A stretch of 64,000 bases of DNA from Persicaria tinctoria. Taxonomy: Eukaryota > Streptophyta > Magnoliopsida > Caryophyllales > Polygonaceae. A model generated the notes under the pieces. That model was not told the origin of the DNA, did not search any database, and saw nothing but the letters and a program-made list of their open reading frames with translations. This document shows positions 1 to 14,000 of this stretch, piece after piece. The DNA is taken from positions 992,001 through 1,056,000 of the forward strand of contig JBANSL010000004.1 of NCBI GenBank assembly GCA_037127255.1. The letters are read 5' to 3'. The position numbers and the translations under genes are program-made. Numbering within the stretch: position 1 is the first letter of the stretch; every line of letters begins with the position of its first letter.

Positions 1-1453
1 ATAGACCATTTAAACTCTTTACACTCCTATCTACAAAAGAGCTTCTCCTTGTTGATGCCTTCCACAACCATCAAATTGGATTGCTGCAGTTTAAACCCGG
101 CTTCCTTAGCCAGTTGGGGATCCACGAAGCTATGAGTGCTACCACTGTCAATCAAGATGTTGACTAATCGCTTCCCAACATACCCTTATTGAAGTATCGG
201 ATCCATTACCTGACATGGCACGTACGAACCATTCCTGCAAGCTTTCTTCCATTTCCATTTGCTCTTCCAGTGGATTGCCCATCTCACTTTCTTCCTCCTC
301 GGCTGCAATGAATTTTACAGACAATACCTTACACTTATGGCCAACGAAATACAGTACTTGTCTCCACACCTATAGCACAACCCCGGTGTTCTTTTGAATT
401 CATTGCCTACCTTCGAATCCCCGCCCTTCGAATTCGAGGATCCAAATCTTGAATTGCCTTGCCAACTCAAACCTGAAGAGCTGCCCTTCCGAGAACTCTT
501 GCTTGCTTTCATGATTGCTGAGACCGCATCATCGTGCAACCTTGCCAGTTCTAATGCCTCTCACAGATCCCTTGGTCGTCCCAACTTCACTAGTGACTTA
601 GTTTCTGGCTTGGGGCCGCTGATGTAGCTGGAGACGAAGTAAATCTCAGGCAAATGCGGGTTAAAGGTCAACATGCCCGCTAGCTCGAAGCTCCTCGAAT
701 TGCTCATTGTACTCCTCTAGCGCATCATTCTGGGACAATTTGTTGAATTCCTCCACAATTCCAACCCCTTGTTTTTCCCCAAATCGATTGCGCAAAGCCT
801 CACTCATTTCTCTCCAACGGACTCCTTTCCTCTGCATCAAGTAGCCTTGAATCCAAACATCCGCTCGATCTTGCATATACATGGATGCCAATTCCACCTT
901 CTGATTCTCCGGAATACTGAAGATCGTGAAATATTTTTCACACTTCCGGACCCAGCTCCTTGGTTTCCGGCCATCGAACGAAGGAAAATCAATCTTTGGT
1001 GAGCGATTGGCAGACCACGAAGCTCCTGCGTAATTCTCATTCCGCGGAGGTGGAATCTTGTAGACACCATGATCTTCTCCTGTGTTAGTCATCGGCGATG
1101 GTCTTTCTTGCTGGTCACCATTCATCGCCGGAGAACCCCTCGGACCTTGGTTCTTGAATACCTCCATCAACCTTGCAAAACTTTGCTCTGTCTGGATCTA
1201 AATTTGCTCGGCCATCTTCGTAAAACTCATCTATGTCGCAGCCTGCAGTTGATCTATCCTCGTCTCTATCTTGGATCGCATCTCCGCTGTAGTCGCCGTC
1301 AATTCCTCAATTGATTTCTGTTGATCGTCCTGTCGGTGAATTGCTTCGCTCAAGCGGCTCAACTGACCCTGCGTCACTACTTTGAATTGTTGTAGATGCT
1401 GTAGCTGCAATTCGACCTTCTCCGATGCTTTGAAACGTGTGTCGTCTGCCATG
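1..1453 (-). pseudogene. Ty3/gypsy retrotransposon gag-pol fragment (5' part), degenerate
   Basis: Read on the minus strand, translation starts at an ATG ending at 1453 (MADDTRFKASEK), next to a primer-binding site. The gag domain lies at about 1170-661 (KIDFPSFDGRKPRSWVRKCE, a typical plant gypsy gag). It is followed by a zinc knuckle at about 380-350 (CYRCGDKY then GHKC) and an aspartic protease active site at about 160-130 (LIDSGSTHSFVD). The copy is dead: two in-frame TAG codons lie between about 1230 and 1190, one frameshift falls inside the zinc knuckle near 350, and another falls before the protease. Reverse transcriptase and integrase should lie beyond the left window edge. The family-level call is firm. 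No subfamily is assigned. Confidence 0.9.
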
Positions 1454-1469
1454 GAAGAGAACGACCAGT

Positions 1470-1481
1470 GCTCTGATACCA
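1470..1481 (-). other. primer-binding site of the gypsy element (initiator tRNA-Met type)
   Basis: On the minus strand this reads TGGTATCAGAGC, the usual complement of the plant initiator tRNA-Met 3' end. It sits three bases inside the LTR edge and just upstream of the gag ATG, as expected for minus-strand DNA priming. Confidence 0.9.
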
Positions 1482-1484
1482 ATC

Positions 1485-1708
1485 TGTTAGTCATTTGGTA
1501 GTCGGTTAGAACGAGCGAGAGAGAGTAAGGGAGAGTGAAGAAGAACTCGGATCTGTGATTGTGTATTATGAATGAGATGTCCTGGATACAAGCCCATCTT
1601 ACACTTTATAGTTTATATCCCCTCTAGCCTTACAGGCCCATCAAACCCACCATAGGCCAAAACCATTGCTTTCAGTACGGTTTTAATTTGTTGTTTTGTG
1701 GTGTAACA
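1485..1708 (-). repeat. 5' LTR of the gypsy element
   Basis: The 224-bp block begins TGTTA and ends TAACA, a perfect 5-bp inverted repeat with TG...CA ends, and abuts the primer-binding site. The element runs right to left, so this is its 5' LTR. The 3' LTR is outside the window, so the LTRs cannot be compared for age and the target duplication cannot be confirmed. Confidence 0.8.
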
Positions 1709-2451
1709 TTTAAATTCATTCAAGGTGTTCTAAATCTGCCAACTAAAAATGTAATTTGGTGATATATAAGTATCTTAAAATACGTTTGATGGCAGATTTG
1801 ATATATATTTTCGAATTAGGTCAACTCGAATCGGATGGTCTTTAAGGCGTGAATTTTGACAAAGTTAGCTTATATTGAGGGCATTATGAAGGTGCCAAGT
1901 GCCAACTGGTTCGTGGTTAGGACGTTTTTTCTAGCAGTGACTTTCAACTAACAGGGTCTATTGATACAAGATTATTGGAGTTTTTTTAAAGCGGTGTCAT
2001 AAAGTTTTTTCTTGATTTTTGAAAAAATAGTTTTACAAAATTATATGTAATTTGTCATGTTAAACAATAATTTATTCTTCTAATCGACCCACAAAGGCTA
2101 AAATTTTGATGTGTATCTAGAACTTTATCAAAAAAATTTAGTTAGATTACAATATTAAGTTAGATTAATATTTGGCATGTCAAATAGACCCGTTGGAGTA
2201 ATTAGGTAGCTGTAATGAATGGGCGGGCCTATTTACCGGCCCGAACTGTAGCTATTAAAGCCTTGTAACCTCAAAGGATCTATACAAATTAATACGTAGA
2301 AAATCTAAAAGGTTATCTATTAATGTTGATCAAATTTTATCCTCCAAAAATCATCTATTTCAGATAGGAACGACTTAGAAATATTGAGGTCAACAGCAGG
2401 ACAATTCCCTGTTTAGCTAGAAAGGATAAAAACCTACCACTTTGAAACTAA
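1709..2451. other. AT-rich intergenic DNA, no gene seen
   Basis: No long open frame, RNA gene or clear repeat boundary was found between the gypsy LTR and the next repeat. Confidence 0.6.
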
Positions 2452-3312
2452 GGCGGTGTTTAACAATCTAGAAAATGAGATTTTGTGTAGAGTTTGAAGG
2501 TTAGAGTTGTTTTTTTTTTTTTTTTAAGATTATGGAGATTTTAGAGATTATGTTTTTTTCCGGAAAAAAAATCTCGTGAAAAGCTAAAAGATGGTTGGTG
2601 TGGGTAAGATTCGTAAGGGGTTTTTGTTATCAAAATGTCAAAACTGCCCTTCATTTTTACCTCCCCCCTACCCCTTTAACTCAGCCACACACGCGTTTCC
2701 CGTCACCATTGCAACCTCCTAATGCGAGAGTTCCTTCTGCTCATGCCCAATCGGCCAACAACCAGCGCTTTCCCCTTCCGGTCAGTAGACACCGAGGACT
2801 TCGAGCACCACCGTCGACGTCGCCCTTGAAAGGAGCCTCCTCCTCTTCGACGTCGGCCCTTCATAGCGGCGTTGTGGCATAGCCGGATGCCGGCCCTCGA
2901 ACTGAGACGAAATTGGTATGCCCTCCTCCCTCCTTTGTACCATTGTTCGATGCTTCACATTGAAGCTTTTAGGCACTTGTTTGATGGTTTTGGTGTTTAA
3001 TTGAATTTGATTAGGGTTTGTGTTGTCAACGAACATAGCCGGAATAGCATTTACTCCATTTAGGGCCTGCCGGAATTCGCAATAATTGCGAGGGTAGGAA
3101 TGGACTCCAATTTTCCAAATCTCCACATAAACTCCGAAATCTCCCACCCCAAAGCTTTCATTTTGGCCAAAATCAAATCTAGGAAAGCCCCTCCGAAAGC
3201 TTGAAAAGCTTCTTATAATCTTCTGCCAAACACCATAGCCCGAGATTTTTTTTTTTTTTTTTTTTTTTGAAAGCTTGAAAAGCTGAGAAAACTAGTGTTG
3301 AACACGACCTAA
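2452..3312. mobile_element. possible non-autonomous DNA element with imperfect terminal inverted repeats
   Basis: The left edge reads GGCGGTGTTTAACAATCTAG. The right edge, read in reverse, is GGTCGTGTTCAACACTAG, so the ends match imperfectly in inverted orientation. A T-tract follows each edge. The inside holds a GC-rich 95-codon frame at 2595-2882 that resembles no family I know. No target duplication was established and the superfamily is unknown. Confidence 0.3.
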
Positions 3313-3451
3313 GATTTTCATATAAAAACCCATGAATTTTGAAGCAGAGAGTAGCTATTTTAAAAAGTCAAACAAGAAAATAGAAATAAAATGTATTAAA
3401 AATTAGTTTGTAGTTCACTTCTTTTTATCGGTTGAAGTGGACTATGATAAT

Positions 3452-3606
3452 TTTTTTTTTTTTTTTTTTTTTGATTAGGAAAATTTTCGGGAGAGACAAA
3501 ACACTACCCGAAGGCATCCTTTCGGATGCGGTCAAGAAGACCAGGATCATTATGAATATTAGTACCCCAGACAGAGAGGCAAAGGTGTACAACCTTATCA
3601 GCCACT
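3452..3606 (-). mobile_element. retroposed insertion with poly(A) tail and 17-bp target duplication
   Basis: The 17-bp word AAGTGGACTATGATAAT occurs at 3435-3451 and again at 3607-3623. Between the copies lies 155 bp starting with a run of about 20 T, which is a poly(A) tail on the minus strand. I see no Pol III A or B box, so this may be a 5'-truncated LINE tail or a processed transcript fragment rather than a SINE. Confidence 0.75.
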
Positions 3607-3623
3607 AAGTGGACTATGATAAT

Positions 3624-4262
3624 GAATCATAAGAAGACCCTTAATGTTTAGAAGCACTGTTTAAAAAATAAAAAAATAAAAAAAGAAACATAAGCATGAG
3701 TATGTACGTCATCACCACACGTGTTAAGTGTTCAGGATTCAAAATTTGAAGGCCGCCGTTGAAAAATTGAAATAATAAATTAAGAAGAGATGGAGATGTT
3801 ATGATGTATTGATGTGTGGTGCATGCATTCCTATTTTGCATATGTATTTCCTTCTTCTCTCAAAAATGTGCACATTTAATTCATCTACATTTCAAGTCAA
3901 TCTCTACTTATAACTAATTTGACAATTCTCACTCTACTAATCTACTTTATTTATTTCAAACTAACAATTTATTTTTTTACATTAATTCAAGGATTATTTT
4001 CTGTAATGAAATTCGATCTTGATAAGTTAGGGAAATATTAAGTGGAAATAATATATTTTCTTTGGTTGCATTTATTATTATTAAAATATGGTCCACTCCA
4101 CTCCAACTAGTTAACCCATTTGGTACTTTGTAAAACTTGGTGCACAAGAAACCCTTGGATTTGAAGGTGAAGTGCATCCACGCCATTCAAACAGAATCGC
4201 GTTTCGAAACGGGAGGGTTGAACCCCCCGAATAAACCTAATCCGGGGGTTTTTTCCTGGTCA
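3624..4262. other. AT-rich spacer upstream of the NAC gene
   Basis: No gene or repeat boundary is seen. Short frames here have no recognisable content. Confidence 0.5.
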
Positions 4263-4278
4263 ACCACCGACGAACCCC

Positions 4279-4538
4279 ATGACGTAAGCGATGACGGCAT
4301 TAGCCCAAATCTCCGACGTGTCACCTCCTCATTGGCCCCCCTTCACACGTGCGCTTGGCTGCGCTCCATCTACCACCACCCGACCCGCTAAGTGGTGGCC
4401 CCCTCCTGGTCCATACTGCCATGCATTTTCCACTTTCTCAGTACCTTTACACCTCATCACCCGCCACGTAACCCCGCACGTGACATTCTATATTTTATTT
4501 TTTTTATTTTTTTTCCGGTTTTCGGCTGCTATATAAAT
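4279..4538 (+). promoter_or_regulatory. NAC gene promoter with ABRE/G-box cluster and TATA box
   Basis: ACGT-core bZIP sites are dense here: TGACGTAA near 4280, ACGTGTC (an ABRE) at 4316-4322, CACGTG at 4346-4351, an ACGTAA site near 4465 and CACGTG at 4477-4482. A TATA box TATATAAAT lies at 4530-4538, about 110 bp before the ATG. In plants such clusters normally confer abscisic-acid and dehydration response, which fits the ATAF class. The regulation itself is inferred. Confidence 0.75.
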
Positions 4539-4648
4539 GCCGGAGGTCTCTACCGTCTTCCCGTTCACTCTCTCTTAAGTCTTACCTCTCCTCCCGCTCG
4601 GCTCGAACGAAGAATTTTTGAAGCAAGTTTCAGAGTTTGAAGACGCGA

Positions 4649-5806
4649 ATGGCAACCGGAGGATTGCAACTGCCGCCGGGGTTCCGATTCCACCCCACGG
4701 ATGAGGAATTAGTGATTCATTACCTCTGCCGGAAGTGTGCCAATGAGCCGATTTCAGTTCCCGTCATCGCAGATCTCGATCTCTACAAATTCGATCCCTG
4801 GCAGCTTCCAGGTAGTTACTCGTTTTAATTTATTTCGATTATCAATACTGAAAAATCTCCAGGAAATTTTTAATTTGATTTTTTGGGAATGAAATTTGAG
4901 CAGAAAAGGCACTGAGCGGGGAGAAGGAGTGGTATTTCTTCTCGCCACGGGACCGGAAATATCCGAACGGATCGAGGCCGAACAGAGCGGCGGGGACGGG
5001 GTATTGGAAAGCGACGGGAGCTGATAAGCCGATCGGGAAGCCGAAAACGCTCGGGATAAAGAAGGCTCTGGTTTTCTACACCGGGAAGCCGCCGAAAGGT
5101 TTGAAGACGAATTGGATTATGCACGAGTATCGCCTCGCCAACGTCGATCGATCTGCCGCCCGCAAACACTCTGGCCTCAGGGTAAATAACTTCAATTGGT
5201 TGAATTTTGTATTGAAATTGAATTAGGGTTTTGTATTTTGCGATGAAATGTCCCCTTATGAATTGGTTTAGGGTTATCCCAAATTCATAGTCACTGACTT
5301 GATTTTTCAAATTGGGTTCGTTTGAGGCAATAAAAATTTCAAATTTTTGGGGATTGACAGTTGCTTCTGCCTAATTGATGCAGCTTGATGATTGGGTCTT
5401 ATGTCGGATCTACAACAAGAAAGGGAGCTTAGACGAACAGTACACAATCGACCGAAAGGCCATCAAACACTCGGAATTCGAAGATCAAAAACCGCTGATA
5501 TCGACACGTGGACATGATCCATTGGAGCCGACGAAGGAGGCCAACGACCTACTACATTTCGACACCTCGGATTCTATGCCAAGGTGTCACACTACGGATT
5601 CGAGTGGGTCAGATCACGTGGTGTCCCCGGAAATCACGTGCGATAGGGAGGTCCAGAGTGAAGCCCGATCAAATGGCTTGGATAAGGGCCTTGATTATGG
5701 GTTCAGCTACATGGATCCCTTTCCGGGTGACCCGTTTAACCAGCCGACCGGGTACCATCAAGATCAGCTCTCACCATTGCAGGACATATTCATGTATCTT
5801 AGATAA
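4649..5806 (+). CDS. NAC domain transcription factor, ATAF subfamily
   Basis: There are three exons: 4649-4811, 4904-5181 and 5384-5806, giving 287 residues with all GT-AG introns in phase. The N-terminus ([19 protein letters not shown]) opens the NAC DNA-binding domain, which runs to about residue 155. It continues through [44 protein letters not shown] and [14 protein letters not shown]. The acidic, Ser/Thr-rich C-terminal half is the likely activation region and ends in a [12 protein letters not shown] tail. The length matches ATAF1 (about 290 residues). Family members act in the nucleus in drought, wounding, abscisic-acid and senescence responses. The promoter carries several ABRE-type sites. 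No damage is seen. Whether it is the ATAF1 or ATAF2 orthologue cannot be settled here. Confidence 0.95.
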
Positions 5807-6529
5807 CCACTACTAGCCAATATGGGTTCGGACCAGCCCAAATAGGGCTACTAGATAGTTAAGCACGTGGCAGAATGACATTGCTGACAAGATCTTATAG
5901 GCCTATACTCTGCATCTTCACTAGTAATGTTAATATCCCTCAGTTGTGGAATTGTAGGTAACATTAGGCACGGAAAGCATTTTTTTTTCTCTCTACAAAT
6001 ATATTGATCCTATTCGGTTACGAAATATAAAAAATGTATATTCGCCTAACATCCCTGAATCACTTTATTTTCTTGCACTCTTCAAGAAGACAAAGGAAAT
6101 GGAGAATGTGGATTTTCGGGTCCTCCAAGCACCTTAAGATGCTCTTCCAATTCGACGGTGAAAGTATATGATCAAGTTGAGTAACAAGGCAAACCTGCAA
6201 ATTCATGTTAAAAGTTCAAATTTGAAGACTTTCCTTAGGGGATAGGCATCATCATCAACATGTATTGAGATTTTCTATTTGTGCTTGCTTTCATTTTCTT
6301 CTTTCTTGTTTTCCAAACACAAAGAATTGAAGAAAAGAACCCCATATATAAACGAAAGGGAAAGCAACTATCCAAATGAAACCGGTTGGGAGTATTGAGT
6401 TTAAGATTAAAGGGGGTTTTCAGTCATGAATTTTTGGTATAATTTTATAATTGAACTTTGTTTACATCCATAGATACAATACAAGTGTGTGTAATACTTG
6501 TAACTTAATCTAATGGCAGTATGGTTTTT
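5807..6529. other. convergent 3' flanks of the NAC and aspartic protease genes
   Basis: This AT-rich spacer holds the 3' untranslated regions of two genes facing each other. No additional gene is seen. Confidence 0.6.
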
Positions 6530-8490
6530 TCAAGAAGCAGCAGCCTTGTTTTTCGGAGTCTGATCACAGTTTGCTGGCATCCATCCGATCATTTGCTTCT
6601 CGTTGTCGTAGATGACCATTCGGTCTTGCATTGAGATGTCTGTAAAGAGATGGTTAGTTGGTCATGAAAGTAATGCAAATCCGGTGTACGACAAAGTTAG
6701 TTTTCTCACCTCCAATGACATTGTAATTCTGTAGTCCAACTTCAGTGCCATTCAGGATTCCCAAGCAAACATTGCCTTCCAACTAGTTTCAACAACACTT
6801 GATCATCACTTTGCATTCAAAAAGGAATTGGTGATTGGGATCAATAGGAGTTGCTTACTGTGACAATTAGGTATCCTTCAGGGGGCAATTCGAATCGCGC
6901 AGTTCCCCTCCACATGCTCCCAAACCCGAGGGCTATAGGCTTGAAGTACTTGCGCACCTCTCGGATGCTTTTGAAAGGCTTCTTGCCTCTCCAGCAAAGT
7001 GGAAGCGTAGGGTCATCAGTTGCATCTATTAACGGCTTCCCAGACAGCTGCTTCGTCAACTGGAATACGAAAACATTTGACCCCATAAGCGCAAACCAAA
7101 CAATCCCGCTTTAGGGAGATAATAAGTCACAACTTACCGAGGCACGAACAGCATGGTAGGCCGGAGAAGCAAAGTAAGTGTAGGAACTTCCGCTGTCAAA
7201 AATCACGACAAGGTTCTTGACACCGGTTGCTTTGCCACCAAAGTAGAGCTCAGCAAGCCCGGGTGAGTAGTTTTTTCTGGAACAGATATTGACAATGCCT
7301 CAAATTAGAACAATATCTGTATATGTTTGCAATTGGAAGGAGATGAGTGCATATAGGAAGCGAACATGGAGACGCTATTACGTGAAATCACGAGACATAG
7401 GAGTCCAAGAAACACGCGAAGACTCATATACATCGTCCCCAAAGAAAATATAGCCTCCACCGAGCCCACTTAAGCAGTGGCCGACGATGTTCCTAGTATA
7501 GCCCTGAGCATGAAGTTGCGAAACCATGCTGGTTTTTCCCTTGCCAAGTCCAAGAACTCCATCCAGGAACGGGTTTGATGAGCCGGGAATCTGATCATAT
7601 CCACATCTATTGACAAATCAAGCAGACAAAACAATGAGGGAATCTTGCAAAGTTGCGGAAATAGTCCATTAAAGAAGCCTAAGGTACGAACCCGATTGCT
7701 AGATGAGGAGCATGCCTGGCCCCATTGGTGAAGTTGAGAGGGAGATTATCCCGGACAAGGACACCATACGACGAGCCACCATCTGCGTACTCAACTTCAT
7801 AATCGCACTGCTCGGGGTTCTCACATCGGTAATCTTCAGACTGAAGAGACGCGCAAAGGGGGTCTTTGCAATGCACCAAGTCATTGCTCGGTTTATAAGG
7901 CGAATGAGGAGCCTGCATAGTTTCTCTCTACTCATTGCTCAAATGGACTAAAAGGCAAAATGTAGCCATGTTTTGTTTGAAATTGGTAAAAGCAGTAACA
8001 AAGATCTTTGGTATGGATGGACTTACATCGGTGCAACGAACACAAGGAGCATCACATTGAAGCCAAGTAAGATCGCTGCCCGTATCAGGGTCAAGAAAGA
8101 AAGGCCTTGGTGGTTGGCCTATGCTCATAGGCACATAATAAATTCTGCACCAATATAACCATTTCAACTCAAAAATTCAGGTCTTATACACAAAAAAACA
8201 TTCCAAATCTTTCTTCCGTGTATCAATCAATACTGTTCGAAGGGCGATGATCAACTTTCGAGAGATGGGTAATGTAAGAGGAAAGGGAAGTACCCTCTAG
8301 GATAGACATTCCCATAGATAGGGAGGACAACCGACGATCTCGAAATTCGATTGGCCATGATTGATGACGGGGATATTTGGAGAGGTAAGCCTCTGTAGGA
8401 GTAGTAGCGCTCTCTACCCGAACCCGAACACATTGACATCCCCATTAACACCAACAAACACCACCACATCACCAAAATTTCTCTCTTCAT
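6530..8490 (-). CDS. aspartic protease, Asp1/nucellin-like (pepsin family A1)
   Basis: There are eight exons, all with GT-AG introns in phase: 8490-8294, 8144-8027, 7912-7692, 7606-7382, 7276-7138, 7059-6859, 6782-6710 and 6639-6530. The product has 427 residues. A hydrophobic stretch after MKREILVMWW is a signal peptide (residues 1 to about 24). The first active site is DTGSDLTWLQC at about residue 86 and the second is FDSGSSYTYF at about residue 281. Cys-rich segments (CDAPCVRC, CENPEQCDYEVEYADGG) mark the plant nucellin/Asp1 group. It should be a secreted or vacuolar endopeptidase. The ATG at 8490 is the first in frame, because the upstream part of the open frame starts with GTG. A TATA-like element lies about 45-55 bp upstream. 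Confidence 0.95.
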
Positions 8491-9077
8491 CTTGTACCTC
8501 TTGGAAGTCAAAAGCACTAGAGAATGAATCTCCACATATATAAATTACACTTGAAAAAACTAAGTGTTTTAATTGGCAAAGAGTTTTAGAATGGACACAA
8601 AATATGAAATATGGGTTTGTTCATTTGAACAGCTGCAGATTTTAAGCAAAAGATGACTTGTGCAATGAAAACAAAATTTCCTTTTCTTGTTGGTTAGGTA
8701 TAGTTTTCCAACCAGTTAAAATTTCATTTTTGTCAGTCAAGGAGTATATACCAAGTTTATAAGATACTTTGTTCTTTGTTCTTTGTTCTTTGCTTTGCTA
8801 TGCAATAAAGCAAAAAAAAAAACTGCTTTGACTTGCATCTCTATGTATGCCCTCTTGTAGTCTTGTGTGGTTTTATAACTAATCGAAAGTCAGATGAATT
8901 GATAGCATATTTTGATGAAATTAGTTTGTTCAGCTATATATGTTACACGAGTAAACAACTACAAATAAAAAATGACCTCTGGTTTTGATAGCCTCCTTTA
9001 TAAAAGGAAGCTACCTAATTTCACTGATATAACATATTACTTAAATAATCAATTTAATTATCATAATTTTAAAAAAT
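8491..9077. other. aspartic protease upstream region
   Basis: A TATA-like sequence (minus strand) at about 8535-8545 is the probable core promoter. Further out there is only AT-rich DNA and a short run of CTTTGTT units near 8768-8792. No gene is seen. Confidence 0.55.
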
Positions 9078-9091
9078 TGAACTCGGCTTGG
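9078..9091 (-). terminator. snRNA 3'-box of the U2 gene
   Basis: On the minus strand CA, five bases, then AGTTCAA matches the plant snRNA 3'-end signal CA(N3-10)AGTNNAA. It directly follows the expected U2 3' end. Confidence 0.8.
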
Positions 9092-9287
9092 TGGGGTGCG
9101 CCAGGCCCGTGCAGTAGTGCAACGCATGGGCGACGCGCGTGATCCCAGGTAGCAAGCTACCTTGATGGGCCCACCCCCTTAAAAAATTAATTTAATATCG
9201 AAGTGGACCAATGGCCCACATATCAGATATTAAACTGATAAGAACAGATACTACACTTGATCTTAGCCAAAAGGCCGAGAAAGGTAT
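9092..9287 (-). ncRNA. U2: U2 spliceosomal snRNA
   Basis: The minus strand from 9287 begins ATACCTTTCTCGGCC and continues with the strongly conserved U2 5' half. This includes the branch-point recognition word GTAGTA, stem IIa, and a U-rich Sm-type site (ATTTTTTAA). Two 3' stem-loops follow, including CATCAAGGTAGCTTGCTACC. The length of about 196 nt is the plant norm. U2 pairs with the intron branch site in the nucleus. The promoter and 3'-box are both intact, so this looks like a live gene and not one of the common U2 pseudogenes. The exact 3' end is estimated to within a few bases. Confidence 0.95.
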
Positions 9288-9312
9288 GAGTTTGCCAGCC
9301 AACACTCCCATA

Positions 9313-9363
9313 ATTTATATTCATCAGCGAGGCCTCCAATACCCATCCTTTCCGATGTGGGAC
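9313..9363 (-). promoter_or_regulatory. U2 snRNA promoter: USE and TATA box
   Basis: The upstream sequence element GTCCCACATCG (9363-9353, minus) is a perfect plant USE, lying about 66-76 bp before the RNA start. A TATA-type element (AATATAAATT) at about 9322-9313 lies about 30 bp before the start. The gap of roughly 33 bp between the two is the Pol II snRNA spacing. Confidence 0.9.
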
Positions 9364-9553
9364 ATTACAATATGCAAAAAACTTAAAACAAACCGCTTCT
9401 CTCATATCAGCAAGCCCTCATTCTGAGGCCTCTTCCACCCTCTAATTTCTCGAATCACACCCGAAGCTGAAACACTCAATCACCTTTGCTTCCAAATCAG
9501 TCAGAACGCGGGAAACGAGCTCGTAAAATGACCCATATGGCAATTGTTTTTAC

Positions 9554-11763
<2,210 letters not shown>

Positions 11764-12508
11764 CAGAATGAGCACAACTAGAATGCAACAAAAATCATAC
11801 ACAATTTTGTTTAGCTACATGAAAGTTGTAGCAAAAGAAATAATTTTTTTTTTTAAAAAAAAAATGTTGAAGAAGAGTGAGAGGGAACCTGGATAGTTGG
11901 TTGAGACTTGAGAGGGAGTTGTTGTTGAGAGTGCAATGCAGAGAAATTCAGGTTTTAATGTGCAGTAGCGGGAGTGGTCCAATCCAAGAATGGAAGTGGA
12001 AGTGGGCAGCTTGGTAATTTAAACCAAAATGGCCAAATTGGGTTTGTTTGGTCCACATTGTGTTCACTGTTGACATTAGAGAGATGAGAATGGATTGAAT
12101 GTCCTGAGGAGAAACCAATTCAAGTGAATGGGAAGGTAATAAATGGATGAAAATAAGGCCTTTGAATTGAATTGATTCCCATGATTTCTCTCCTATATTT
12201 AAGTAGATGTAGATGTAGATGAGGTGATCCATCCCTGATCCCCCCCCTTCAATAGTGCAAATGCCCCAAATGTGGGGGTGCTTTGATATGATAACACCAC
12301 CATGCCTTATTGCCTTAACCCCACAGGCCACACCACTTGAAACTTGAAACAGGACCACACCACATCCATAACTAGTTCATGCCCATCCACACCTATGCAT
12401 CCATAGACCATACTTTATATGCGGTTGAGTTCTTCTACTTTTACATATCACTAAATGAATCACTCTACCCACCAAATGTTACTCATTGTATTTTGTATAT
12501 ATCAGCTT
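11764..12508. other. ALDH3 5' leader and upstream region
   Basis: It contains a probable leader intron of the ALDH gene (acceptor near 11780, candidate donor near 11890) and a T/A tract at about 11845-11870. The upstream part is anonymous. No other gene is seen. Confidence 0.5.
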
Positions 12509-12705
12509 TGTTGAGAATGAAAGGAATGTTTGAGAATGAAAGGAATGTGAAGAGACAAAAAAGAATCCCATATTGATTACATGAACAAAGACCTTAGTAT
12601 ATAAGCTAGTGAGCTACCCCACCTAATGTCAATTGGTTTTAGCCCCGCTCGGCTTATGTGCTAGCCCAATAGCGCACATGTGCACACGACCCCCGATCCC
12701 GAGTC
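12509..12705 (+). repeat. diverged TRIM-type LTR with snRNA-like promoter, copy 1
   Basis: It starts TGTTGAGAATG, with an internal duplication of TGAGAATGAAAGGAATG. Next come a decayed USE (ATCCCATATTG at 12564-12574) and TATATAAG at 12598-12605. The following 100 bp matches the copies at 51.5-51.7 kb and 54.6-54.8 kb. The right edge is approximate. Confidence 0.65.
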
Positions 12706-14000
12706 CCAACTTACTTCAGTAAGCTTGTCTAATTTGTCATCGCTCGTCTCTTATCTGTATCAGCATTAACCTTTTAACATATGATTTTGTTCTCTGTTTT
12801 CTTCGGCCTCGGGTAAAAATCATAAACGGAGTACCCTATTTTGAATTTTCATCAACACTGACAACACATATGCATATGCATATGCATGATAACTACAAGC
12901 CATATAATTGGACTAGTCAATCACGTATACATTAAAATCTCAATCACAAATGAAAACTGGTTACATGCATTCAGCCTATAAATAAATGTAGGAAGATCAT
13001 GTGGGTGTGGGTGTGGGTGTGGGTGCAGTATGTAGCCATGTATGTAGGTTTGTGCAGGGCTATAAAGGAATAGGTGTGGGTAAGTGTTACAAAACTCAAC
13101 CTTTTAGTTGGATGTGAAATAAATGAGGGATATATCATATATGGGTTACATGCATTCTCCATATACTCTTTAATTTCTCGCCACTTGCCACCTTACTATT
13201 TGTGTTGCACGTTGAATAACTTATATTCCATATGGATCCGGTCATACAAATTTCAAATTAAGGGGAAAAATATTACTAGTGATGAAGTTAGAAACTTATC
13301 AAACGGAATTTGAGTTGTTCGGTCACTTTTTAATAGATTTTTTCTTTAGTTTAACGGATCAAACTACGATATTTTTAGCTTAAACGACGATGCTTTAGTT
13401 CAAAATGACCTTTTTTTAGTTCAAATTAAAATAGCGGTGCTTTATTTCCAAGCGACAACATTTTAGTTTAAAACTGCGGCACTAGTTGTTATAAAATTTT
13501 CCGTTTTAAACAAAGAATACCATTCAATCTCGTTTTAGTCTATAATGGTATTGTTTTGTTTAAAAAACCACAATTTCAAACCTAACAAGTCAGATGTAAC
13601 TTGTTGTTCCTGACATACAATGTGTAACAATATAAAAAAATTAACACCCCCCCCCCCCCCCCCCCAATTTATGGGTGAAATTCCGTAAGTAAGTGATTTT
13701 GACAAACACTTTATTCAAGGATACTGTATGAATTGCTCCAAAAAAAAAAAAGAGGGTGCTTTGTGAAATCTACCCTAAAAGTATTGCAAAATCCACCTCT
13801 CAACCAAATGTATTGACGATTGAATTAATGGAAGAGTGCAAATGCACAGTAAAATTAGTTGTCAAAAGTCAAAAGTGCAAATGCACAGAGTTTGTTGATG
13901 GTCCTCATGAATCATGAATCATGATTAATTGATTATGAACATACACTGGTACACAACGTCTCCTTCATTTACTGTTCTACAGTTAAATAAATGTATGCAA
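12706..14000. other. intergenic DNA with simple repeats
   Basis: A (GTGGGT)n run lies at 13001-13025, a run of 19 C at 13647-13665 and an A-run near 13740. No gene was recognised. Confidence 0.55.

Noticed and set aside
2595..2882. 95-codon open frame with Pro/Ser-rich product.
   Set aside because: It lies inside a probable non-autonomous repeat, has low complexity and no recognisable family.
3452..3606. Calling the retroposed fragment a SINE.
   Set aside because: No A or B box could be seen on the minus strand.
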